NCBI GenBank assembly: GCA_031268685.1
Contig: JAIRWW010000340.1
Span: 1-17,144 of the forward strand
Direction: 5' to 3'
Source: Azoarcus sp.
GTDB taxonomy: Bacteria; Pseudomonadota; Gammaproteobacteria; Burkholderiales; Rhodocyclaceae
DNA length: 17,144 bases
Part shown: positions 11,275 through 17,144 of the stretch, in pieces
Layout of the letters: every line of letters starts with the position of its first letter
How positions within the stretch are numbered: position 1 is the stretch's first letter
The notes under the pieces: model-generated
What the model saw: the letters and a program-made list of their open reading frames with translations, nothing else
The model's database searches: none
What the model was told of the DNA's origin: nothing
Position numbers and translations under genes: made by a program

Positions 11275-11861
11275 GATTTTGCCCTGCATCGCAGTAGCGC
11301 GATTTCGGCTTTGCGCCTGAGGATGAGTCCTGGCGATGGTTTTTTGCCCACGTAATGCCAGCGCAGCATTTCCCGCGCGACGGCTTCGCAGTCTCCGGCG
11401 TTGACGGCCCGCGCCAGGCCAGTGCCGCAGTATTTGCCGGTGTTGTATGTGAATGATGCATACGCTATGGCCTCGCCGAGTGTAAGGTCGAGGTCCGGGT
11501 TGATGCATCGGCTGAGTTCCGGGAAGACGCGGGTCTCGAAATGACGGCCCAGCCATTCCATGCATTCCGGTTTTGTGGCGCTGTCTTCCGCGGCGACGCG
11601 GCGGCCATCGGGGTAGACCGTTGTGCCATAGCAGATTGTCCAGACGCCGCCCTGGTCACGGTAGGCTTTTGTGTGCAGCTGGTCGACGGCGCTGACGAAA
11701 TCCATGAATTTTTTGCGCATTTCCGCCGATGCGATAAGGCCCGTGCGTGTGTCGGCAACCGGACCCACGCTTTCGTGCTTGATGGTGAATTGGTAGAGCG
11801 CGCCGGATGCGGCGATGATGACGAGCGCGGTTCTGATTTTGTAGCGTGTGAATTGGGTCAT
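11271..11861 (-). CDS. SAR-type endolysin (GH24 lysozyme), Asp at catalytic Glu
   Basis: A 196-residue protein. Residues 11-27 (TALVIIAASGALYQFTI) form a weakly hydrophobic Ala/Gly/Ser-containing N-terminal segment typical of signal-anchor-release endolysins. The lysozyme motif follows: AYRDQGGVWTICYGTT (66-81), then TKPECMEWLGRHFE, ASFTYNTGKYCGTGL, and MLRWHYVGKK-PGLILRR. In GH24 lysozymes of T4/P21 type the triad is Glu-8 residues-Asp-5 residues-Thr. Here Asp69 and Thr75 are in place, but the Glu position is Asp60 (GTCGAC codons, VDQLHTKAYRD). The usual EG is thus DQ. Activity may be reduced or altered. There is no strong ribosome-binding site. In P2 the corresponding gene is K, here of similar role. 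Confidence 0.88.
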   Translation of the reverse strand: MTQFTRYKIRTALVIIAASGALYQFTIKHESVGPVADTRTGLIASAEMRKKFMDFVSAVDQLHTKAYRDQGGVWTICYGTTVYPDGRRVAAEDSATKPECMEWLGRHFETRVFPELSRCINPDLDLTLGEAIAYASFTYNTGKYCGTGLARAVNAGDCEAVAREMLRWHYVGKKPSPGLILRRKAEIALLRCRAKS

Positions 11862-11899
11862 GTCGTTTTTTCGTGACTGTCACAGATATTTCAATCCAT

Positions 11900-11926
11900 C
11901 AGGGGCGGCCACGGTGGCAGCCCCTG
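11900..11926. repeat. Intergenic hairpin between holin and endolysin
   Basis: Nested inverted repeats form one long stem: CAGGGGC (11900-11906) with GCCCCTG (11920-11926), and inside it GCCAC with GTGGC, separated by single mismatches. A smaller palindrome, GTGACTGTCAC, lies at 11873-11883. There is no T-run. The hairpin would sit in the message just ahead of the endolysin start and may control its expression or mRNA stability. Confidence 0.7.
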
Positions 11927-11937
11927 GGCGATGACAT

Positions 11938-12252
11938 TTATTCTGCGGGAGAGGCGCGGATGTCCGGCAAGTCGCTCCGGCGTTCGAGGCCTGCGGCGCG
12001 CGCTTCGCGCAAATGCAGTTCGAGTTCGAGTTTTTTCCGGGTGAGTTCGTCGATTTCGCTTTTGCGGCGCGCGGCGTCGATTTCGCGTTTTTCGCGCTGG
12101 CGCTGGTAGTGCTGGCTCGTTGCAACGGTGATGACGGTCGTCAGGAATCCCAGAACCATTAGCCAGTCGTTGAGCGACCAGCCGGCGACGATGGCGACAA
12201 CGGAGCCGAATATGCCGATGCCTTGCTCTTTCATGGGGTTGCCGTTGCTCAT
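11938..12252 (-). CDS. HP1-family-like phage holin
   Basis: A 104-residue protein. Two hydrophobic segments, about 11-27 (IGIFGSVVAIVAGW) and 29-46 (NDWLMVLGFLTTVITVAT), are followed by a strongly charged coiled-coil tail (QHYQRQREKREIDAARRKSE, then DELTRKKLELELHLREA). The WSLNDWLMVLG segment is characteristic of the HP1-type holin family. It lies between X and the endolysin, the position of holin Y in P2. It would permeabilise or depolarise the inner membrane; depolarisation is what frees a SAR endolysin. The ATG follows the X stop by one base. The long charged tail would be cytoplasmic. Confidence 0.85.
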   Translation of the reverse strand: MSNGNPMKEQGIGIFGSVVAIVAGWSLNDWLMVLGFLTTVITVATSQHYQRQREKREIDAARRKSEIDELTRKKLELELHLREARAAGLERRSDLPDIRASPAE

Positions 12253-12253
12253 G

Positions 12254-12457
12254 TCAGTCCCAGATGTTGATGAGTTTGCGCACGGGCGCGGGCGGGGCGT
12301 CCGGCAAGCGGACGGGATAGCCTTCGGGCAGGAGGAGATGTTTGCCGATGCCGGGGTTGAGGGCGATGACGGCTTCGACGATGGCCGCCGTGCGGCCTGT
12401 CTTGCGCCATATGAGCAGGTCCAGGGCTTCGTTTTGCCGGGCGCGCACGAGTCTCAT
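12254..12457 (-). CDS. X: Tail protein gpX (LysM-like)
   Basis: A 67-residue protein, the same length as P2 gpX. It begins MRLVRARQNEALDLLIWRKT and continues with AIVEAVIALNPGIGKHLLLP, then EGYPVRLPD and LINIWD. This is the compact LysM-like tail protein X family, thought to act in tail completion or assembly. Its start overlaps the stop of L as ATGA. I did not extend it to the longer in-frame upstream ATG, which lies inside L and adds no family similarity. Confidence 0.92.
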   Translation of the reverse strand: MRLVRARQNEALDLLIWRKTGRTAAIVEAVIALNPGIGKHLLLPEGYPVRLPDAPPAPVRKLINIWD

Positions 12458-12912
12458 AGTAGTTCTACTGTTGTGCGGGTTTGCCCGAGGATGTCCCGGA
12501 TTGCCCAGAATGCGTTGCGGCGATGGTCGTCGATGGCTGGTTGTTGTTGTTCGGCCCGGCTTTGCGCGTCGCCCGTGGCGTCGAACTGGCGGTATCGCTC
12601 CATGATGTCGGCGGCGGCTGTTTCGTAGACGGCGCGCAGGTAGCGATGGATGCGCCAATGCGGTTCGCCGTCGTCATCCGGGACGGCGGCGAGTTCGATG
12701 TGGCCAGCTTGTTCTTGCGATATGCGCCATTTTTTGAGTTCGGCGTTGACGAAAACGACGGCTTCGGTCAGGGCGAGCAGGAGCCGGGGGGCGCTTACGT
12801 TGCCGTCTATCGACATTGAATCCCTGAATGTGCCGGGGCAGACGCCCGGCCAGAACGGGTGATGGGGAAGCGGGGCTTCGGGCGGGACGGGGGCGGCGGC
12901 AACGAATGTCAT
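12454..12912 (-). CDS. L: Head completion protein gpL family
   Basis: A 152-residue protein. Recognisable gpL elements: a Pro-rich N-terminus, then FWPGVCPGTFRDSMSIDGNV (20-39), LALTEAVVFVNAELKKWRIS, HWRIHRYLRAVYETAAADIM, and a C-terminal helix RRNAFWAIRDILGQT. gpL adds to the head after DNA filling and forms part of the neck to which the tail joins. It begins 94 bases after M, the only larger gap inside this operon, and nothing is recognisable in that gap. Order M-L-X agrees with P2. Confidence 0.9.
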   Translation of the reverse strand: MTFVAAAPVPPEAPLPHHPFWPGVCPGTFRDSMSIDGNVSAPRLLLALTEAVVFVNAELKKWRISQEQAGHIELAAVPDDDGEPHWRIHRYLRAVYETAAADIMERYRQFDATGDAQSRAEQQQPAIDDHRRNAFWAIRDILGQTRTTVELL

Positions 12913-13006
12913 TTCTTGCTCTCGGGTGTGGACGGTGGAGAGGGATTCACGCGTCCATGGCTGCCGCGTTCATCCTTCTGCCGTCCGGTGCTCGTGAGAA
13001 GCCCAG

Positions 13007-13735
13007 TCAGGCCGCGGCGGTTTCGGGCGCGGCCTTGTTCCGGAGCGCGCGGTTCACGCGCTCGATGTCTTTTTTGACCCCGGCAGCGGGGTTGAGCGCT
13101 AGCGCGCGCTGTAGATGTCCCAGTGCTTTGTCATTGTAGGAGAGTTGTTCATAGACGAGTCCGAGCGCTTTTTCCAGTTTTGCGCGCACTTCGTCGGGCA
13201 TGTCGGCATCGGCGGTGAGCGCGGCGGCGTGGTCCAGGGCATTGCTGTAGCGCAGTTGTTCGTTGCTGTCGTCGAGCCGTTTTTCCGCCAGGGCGCGCAG
13301 GCCCGCATCGGCGATTTCTTCGGCGATTAGACAGCCAAGCGTGCGCTGGTAGCGTTGCGGCAATGCGAGTTTATGGTTAATGGCATATTCGGCAATGCGC
13401 AGGCCGCCGGTGAAGTCGCCCGTGTCGATGCGCCAGATCATGACGGTGATGAGGACGTCGTCTTGTACTCCCGCGCCGGACTCCAATACGCCATCGACCC
13501 ATGCGTCGTACTCCGGTAGGAGTTGGCGCTTGATGTCGATTTTTTTGGCGACGGACTGGATTTGTTTCAGCCGCCGCATGTCGGAGTCCAGCTTCGCGCA
13601 CATGAGTTCGTAGGGTTTCGCTGTCGCGAGCGGGGCCGTTTTGGCGGCGGCGGCTGCCGAGGCAATGCGTGCGCCGATGCGCTGGCGATGCCGCCTCGCG
13701 GGCGAGGCGGTTTTGGTTGTGGTCATGTCAGGCAT
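13007..13735 (-). CDS. M: Terminase small subunit / endonuclease gpM family
   Basis: A 242-residue protein, close to P2 gpM in length. A basic N-terminus, SPARRHRQRIGARIASAAAA, precedes YELMCAKLDSDMRRLKQIQS and KIDIKRQLLPEYDAWVDGVL (about 70-89), and then QDDVLITVMIWRIDTGDFTG. This last block is the best conserved part of the family. A C-terminal TPR-like region follows, YEQLSYNDKALGHLQRALAL and AAGVKKDIERVNRALRNKA. gpM cuts concatemers at cos in complex with P. The ATG at 13735 begins two bases after the N stop; Met4 is an alternative start. P is no longer near M's operon start, but both still lie in the same long transcript. Confidence 0.92.
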   Translation of the reverse strand: MPDMTTTKTASPARRHRQRIGARIASAAAAAKTAPLATAKPYELMCAKLDSDMRRLKQIQSVAKKIDIKRQLLPEYDAWVDGVLESGAGVQDDVLITVMIWRIDTGDFTGGLRIAEYAINHKLALPQRYQRTLGCLIAEEIADAGLRALAEKRLDDSNEQLRYSNALDHAAALTADADMPDEVRAKLEKALGLVYEQLSYNDKALGHLQRALALNPAAGVKKDIERVNRALRNKAAPETAAA

Positions 13736-13737
13736 TC

Positions 13738-14772
13738 TCAGGGTTCAGGCTCGGGCGGCGGCGGCGGGGTGGTTACGATGTTTTCGATGAGGGCGGAGAG
13801 TCCGTAATCTTCGACGACGTAGGCATCGTTGGATGATTCGTAGTTTTCGATCTGGTCGCGTTCTGGCCGGTCGATGATGACGCGCCGCCGCGAGCTGTCC
13901 TGGTAGTAGCGGGAGAGGTTGTCAAGACGGGTGATCAGGATTGTTCCGTCGGGGAAGTAGGGGGCGCGCACGGCTTGCAGGCCGCCGAGGCGTTTTTGGC
14001 TGATGATGAGGTCGGCGGCGATTTTTTCTGTCGGCGCTTTGACTTCGTTGATGAGCGGGAAGTATTTGTCCGCGAAGAGCGAACGCCCGATGATGGCGAC
14101 GAGTTCGGTGTCTTCGCGGTACCAGGGGTCGAGCAGTTCGTTTACGGCGTCGTATACGAGGGCGTCCAGGTTGCCGTAGTCGCCGCCGTCATGGACGGTG
14201 ACTTCTCCGGAGCCGGGGACGCCTTCGGAGAGAACGCGCTCCGGGGCTTCGCTGCGGATTTTTTGCAGCCAGCCGATGTTGACGTCTTGTAGCAGGGGGT
14301 TTGCCGCGCGGTCGGAGGTGGGGGCGCGGCTTGTGCCGTGAAAGCCGATGGTGATGATGTCCAGCGCCTGGCGGCGGGTGATGACGTCGCGCACGCGGTT
14401 TTGGAAATCCGGGAATTTCGCCCAGGCATCGAGTTTGGCATATTTGATGGCTGTGTCGAAATTGGTTTGGGTGCAGTCGTAGCGGCTCGCGTCGAGGCTC
14501 GAGGGGTCGGCCGGGGTGCGCGATGTGACGTTGGTGTTCGTTGTGCTGGCAATAGTTGATCCGATGCCGAGGCCGATTCGCTCGCCGCTTTGTTCGAGGA
14601 CGCCGATGTTGTTGACCCGGGTCAGGAAGTCGCTGGATTCTTGAATCCGGGTTTCGAGCGTTTGTTGCACGCTCGGGTCGACGTTGAATTTCTCTGCCGC
14701 GCTGCCGATGCTGTTGAGCATGGCAATGCGGGAGAGATAGGCGTTGAAGAGTTTGCGCGTTGCGTTTTGCAT
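13738..14772 (-). CDS. N: Major capsid protein, P2 gpN family
   Basis: A 344-residue protein starting MQNATRKLFNAYLSRIAMLN. P2 gpN landmarks: FNVDPSVQQTLETRIQESSD (29-48), FLTRVNNIGVLEQSGERIGL, DALVYDAVNELLDPWYREDT, LVAIIGRSLFADKYFPLIN, and PYFPDGTILITRLDNLSRYY followed by SSRRRVIIDRPERDQIENYE. It forms the T=7-type icosahedral shell with HK97 fold around scaffold O. AGGGA precedes the ATG. It ends in a Pro-rich tail, TTPPPPPEPEP, which I regard as a small lineage-specific extension. In P2 the N-terminus is removed by the O protease, likely here too. Confidence 0.95.
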   Translation of the reverse strand: MQNATRKLFNAYLSRIAMLNSIGSAAEKFNVDPSVQQTLETRIQESSDFLTRVNNIGVLEQSGERIGLGIGSTIASTTNTNVTSRTPADPSSLDASRYDCTQTNFDTAIKYAKLDAWAKFPDFQNRVRDVITRRQALDIITIGFHGTSRAPTSDRAANPLLQDVNIGWLQKIRSEAPERVLSEGVPGSGEVTVHDGGDYGNLDALVYDAVNELLDPWYREDTELVAIIGRSLFADKYFPLINEVKAPTEKIAADLIISQKRLGGLQAVRAPYFPDGTILITRLDNLSRYYQDSSRRRVIIDRPERDQIENYESSNDAYVVEDYGLSALIENIVTTPPPPPEPEP

Positions 14773-14805
14773 TTTTTGTCCCTTTCTGTCAGGGCTGATG
14801 CGGCA

Positions 14806-15606
14806 TCAGCAGTCTGTTTGTCCGGCAATGCCGCCGGTGGCGGCGGGGCGGCGGGTGTCTGGCGCGGCGGGCTGGCCAGACAGTTTTTCCGTGAGCGCGG
14901 CGAACGCGGCAGCCTGCGCGGCGGCGCCGGTTTCGATGCGGCTCAGTCGCGTTGCGAAATCCGTGATGCTGGTCTGGATTTGCGAGCATGATCTGGCAAG
15001 GATTTCGATTGCGTTTGCATGTTCGGTGAAGCGGGCCTCGGCGGATGCATCGGTTTTGAACAAGAGGTTTTTGACTCTGTCGAAGAGGGTCTCAGCCGGT
15101 TTTTCTGGCGCTTGGGTTTTTTGATCCGGTACGGCGCTTAATTCGATTTCGATTTCCGCGGCGCATGTGTGCTGCTCGCCGTCCGGGAATGCCGAGAATT
15201 TCATGGCTTCGGTGCCGAGGCTGGCCGGGTGGTCGGTGAGGGCCAGCCCGGTCAGGTAGGGGATGCCCGCGCCGGTGAAGTTGGGCATGATTTCGATGGA
15301 CGCGAAGGCTTTTTTGCCTTCGCGCTGAAATTTCGCGGCTTGTTCCGAGACGTCGGCCACGGCCAGGAGTTGCAGGCGGTTTTGGCCGAAGATGTTTGTC
15401 TCTTGCGTTGTGAGCGAGACGACTTTGCCGTAGGCGGAAAACACACTATCCGGGTCGAATGAGATGTAATGATCAAGATTGACGACGGCGGTATAGATTT
15501 TCGGGTCGTAATTTTTTGCCATGTCGGCGATTTGCTGCCGCATGATGACGCGCCCGTCGGTGGTGTTGCCCTCGGTGGCGATTACGAACGGCTTTGTGAT
15601 CGGCAT
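14806..15606 (-). CDS. O: Capsid scaffold and maturation protease, gpO family
   Basis: A 266-residue protein; ATG at 15606 with GGAGG eight bases ahead. The N-terminal protease domain shows the gpO Ser-His-Asp set: Asp17 in NTTDGRVI, His46 in VNLDHYI, Ser103 in FASIEIMPNF. It continues with GLALTDHPASLGTEAM. Residues about 170-266 form the scaffolding part, a helical stretch rich in Ala/Gln/Glu (ARFTEHANAIEILARSCSQI) ending in PAATGGIAGQTDC, similar to the P2 C-terminus. gpO scaffolds procapsid assembly and cleaves itself, N and other head proteins. It heads the O-N-M-L-X operon, downstream of a late promoter. Longer in-frame extensions run antisense into H and are rejected. Confidence 0.95.
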   Translation of the reverse strand: MPITKPFVIATEGNTTDGRVIMRQQIADMAKNYDPKIYTAVVNLDHYISFDPDSVFSAYGKVVSLTTQETNIFGQNRLQLLAVADVSEQAAKFQREGKKAFASIEIMPNFTGAGIPYLTGLALTDHPASLGTEAMKFSAFPDGEQHTCAAEIEIELSAVPDQKTQAPEKPAETLFDRVKNLLFKTDASAEARFTEHANAIEILARSCSQIQTSITDFATRLSRIETGAAAQAAAFAALTEKLSGQPAAPDTRRPAATGGIAGQTDC

Positions 15607-15657
15607 TGCGCTAGCCTCCAATTGCTTCATTTGAATGTTTGTTGATGAATACGCCGT

Positions 15658-15720
15658 ATCATTCATCTGTGCGCGCATGGGCGGCAATGCGCTTGTGTTG
15701 TGCGGATGGCGCATACAACA
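15658..15720 (-). promoter_or_regulatory. Putative Ogr-type late promoter of O operon
   Basis: A dyad TGTTGT (15696-15701) N13 ACAACA (15715-15720) is centred at 15708. Toward O, after 33 bases, comes ATGATACGGCG (15662-15652). AATGAT (15663-15658) is a plausible -10, giving a start near 15651, with the dyad near -57 and a leader of about 45 bases. The element matches the one ahead of V, including an ACAACACAA extension on the O side. It lies in the O-H divergent gap of 174 bases, so it could also serve H. Confidence 0.65.
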
Positions 15721-15780
15721 TGTGGCTGTATATGTGAACCCGGCACGGCGTGAAACTCGCGTAAACAACGAGGAGTAATC

Positions 15781-17144
15781 ATGCCGGACAATTCTTTTTA
15801 TACTTTGCTGACTAAAACCGGCGCCGCCGATCTGACTAACGCGCAGGTATTCGGTTTGCATGTGCCGATTACTAAAATCGCTATTGGCGATGGCGGCGGG
15901 CAGCCGGTTTTGCCGGTTGAAAATGTCACCGCGCTGGCCGGTGAAAAGTACCGGCTTAATATCAATAGTGTTTCCGTTGATCCGGAAAATCCGGATTGGC
16001 TGGTGATCGAGGCGGTGATTCCGGCGAATACGGGCGGCTGGACGATCCGCGAGATTGGCCTTATCGGCGGGCTGAATAGCGAAAATGTGATGGATACGCC
16101 GGCAAGCCCCGGCGAGAAGTTGCTGGCATACGGGAATTTTCCAGAGACGTATAAGCCGCTGCTGGCCGAGGGGGCCGCCAAAGACCTTGTGATTCGTATG
16201 ATTGTGCAGGTCGCGAATGCGTCTCTGGTGCAGTTGACGATTGATCCGTCTGTTGTTGTTGCAACGCAGAGGAATCTGGCGCAGGCGATTCAGGCGCACA
16301 GGTCGGAGGAGAGTCCGCATCCGGGGCGTTATACGCCGCTGTCGCATACTGTGGCGGCGGATCCGCATCCGCAGTATTTCAATGAGGTCCGGCTAGAGGA
16401 TCGTTTGCAGACGCTTGTCAATGGCACGCTGCATTATGTGGGGCAGGTCTGGCAGATTGTGGCTGATGCGGCGGCGCTGGCGGACCCTGCCGTGACGGGG
16501 CCGGACGCGGGACGCGCGGATGGGGCGCGGGTGATTGTGACTGCATATCCGGACAGCGGCACGGGGCATGCGCTGGCGGTATGGGATGCGGAGGGCGAGG
16601 CTTGGCTTGTCGATGATCTGGCGCTCTCGATATTCGATTTGTATGGTTGCGATATTGACGACCACGGTTATTACTGGTTCGCGGATGGCTGGAATTTGCT
16701 GGATCTGGACAATATCGGGGATGCGACGGAGGAGACGTCCGGGGTTGTCCGGCTGGCGGCGCCGCAGGAGATTATTACGCCGCCGGAGACGCCGGTGGTT
16801 GCGACGGCGCAGGCGATGCGCGGGTTTGTGTTGTTGCGCTTGCGGGCCGATGATCCGCTGCCGGATGAGGATATCGGGCCGTTATGGCATGATTTTTATA
16901 ATAGTTTTATGACGTGGCAGTCTTTCAAGGGGAATGGGGCGGGTTTCGAGGGTTACGCGAGCGTGCTGGTGGGGAGTTTGTTGATGGATACGCAGCAGAC
17001 GGCGCGGGCGGGGTATATCGCGAGCGGTATTACGAATCTTTCGCGCACGACTTATGCGGCGCTGCGGGCGTGGGCCTTGCACAACGGGCGGATGGTGAGC
17101 AGTAGCGCATGGAAGGCGGGGTCGATTGTTTTTAGTGATAACTC
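15781..17144 (+). CDS. H: Tail fibre protein, P2 gpH-like, C-terminus beyond window
   Basis: The frame is open from the ATG at 15781 to the window edge: 454 codons, no stop. GAGGAG precedes the ATG. The N-terminal 150 residues match the P2 gpH/tail-collar (DUF3751) domain that attaches the fibre to the baseplate: TLLTKTGAADLTNAQVFGLH, ITKIAIGDGGGQPVLP, WTIREIGLIGG, FPETYKPLLAEGAAKDLVIR, and VQLTIDPSVVVATQRNLAQA. Then come AHRSEESPHP and DPHPQYF, which are common in such fibres, and a less conserved shaft with WQIVADAAALADP and a phage-type TEETSGVVRLAA repeat unit. The rest should carry host-recognition sequence. It is transcribed away from the head operon, whereas in P2, H is co-oriented behind V-W-J-I. 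Confidence 0.9.
   Translation, partial: MPDNSFYTLLTKTGAADLTNAQVFGLHVPITKIAIGDGGGQPVLPVENVTALAGEKYRLNINSVSVDPENPDWLVIEAVIPANTGGWTIREIGLIGGLNSENVMDTPASPGEKLLAYGNFPETYKPLLAEGAAKDLVIRMIVQVANASLVQLTIDPSVVVATQRNLAQAIQAHRSEESPHPGRYTPLSHTVAADPHPQYFNEVRLEDRLQTLVNGTLHYVGQVWQIVADAAALADPAVTGPDAGRADGARVIVTAYPDSGTGHALAVWDAEGEAWLVDDLALSIFDLYGCDIDDHGYYWFADGWNLLDLDNIGDATEETSGVVRLAAPQEIITPPETPVVATAQAMRGFVLLRLRADDPLPDEDIGPLWHDFYNSFMTWQSFKGNGAGFEGYASVLVGSLLMDTQQTARAGYIASGITNLSRTTYAALRAWALHNGRMVSSSAWKAGSIVFSDN

Noticed and set aside
12913..13006. Possible small gene in the M-L gap
   Set aside because: The gap is too short, there is no start with a ribosome-binding site, and P2-like phages have no gene there.
15607..16368. 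N-terminal extension of the scaffold gene O to 16368
   Set aside because: The extension is antisense to H, very Arg/His/Asn-rich, and lacks similarity. GGAGG before 15606 and the gpO N-terminus fix the start.
1..17144. CRISPR array, tRNA or rRNA genes, insertion sequence, integrase and att site
   Set aside because: I searched for regular spaced repeats, tRNA-like T-loop and acceptor patterns, transposase or integrase motifs, and terminal inverted repeats. None was found in the window.

Overview
The window is most of the structural half of a P2-like (Peduovirus-type) temperate phage, probably a prophage, in a GC-rich member of the Pseudomonadota. This rests on a nearly complete set of recognisable P2 protein families: scaffold O, capsid N, terminase M and P, head completion L, tail completion X, R and S, lysis genes, baseplate V and W, tail terminator U, late protein D, portal Q and fibre H. 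The host genus cannot be read from the sequence. Only the left 290 bases and a few promoter regions are AT-rich.

Layout. 1-557 (minus) holds the start of a leftward operon: a Ner/Cro-like HTH protein followed by an unknown protein that leaves the window. 615-2113 (plus) holds a divergent small repressor followed by three accessory genes in ATGA-overlap style: an OB-fold tRNA_anti-like membrane protein, a membrane protein, and a small secreted Cys/Lys-rich protein. 2141-2780 (plus) is a HigBA toxin-antitoxin module with its own palindromic promoter. 2781-2912 is non-coding and contains two strong hairpins. 2913-6481 (minus) is the operon V-W-U-D-Q. 6524-7910 (plus) is an island of two different HicAB modules placed between tail genes S and V. 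7919-15606 (minus) is the operon O-N-M-L-X-holin-endolysin-Rz(Rz1)-R-P-S. 15607-15780 is a divergent promoter region. 15781 to the right edge (plus) is tail fibre gene H, incomplete.

Most neighbouring late genes overlap as ATGA, so they look translationally coupled. The two minus-strand late operons share an upstream architecture: a TGTTGT-N13-ACAACA dyad about 55-57 bases from the predicted transcription start, with an ATGAT -10-like element. This resembles an Ogr/Delta-activated P2 late promoter but has its own spacing.

The main oddities are as follows. (1) The gene order is reshuffled: in P2, P and Q form one leftward operon divergent from O, whereas here P sits between R and S, and Q follows D. 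J, I, FI, FII, E and T are absent from their P2 places. (2) There are three toxin-antitoxin modules, one with a frameshifted HicA toxin and a partial copy of the late-promoter element on its far side. (3) The endolysin has Asp where the catalytic Glu is expected. (4) Direct repeats mark recombination scars around the repressor start and an accessory gene.
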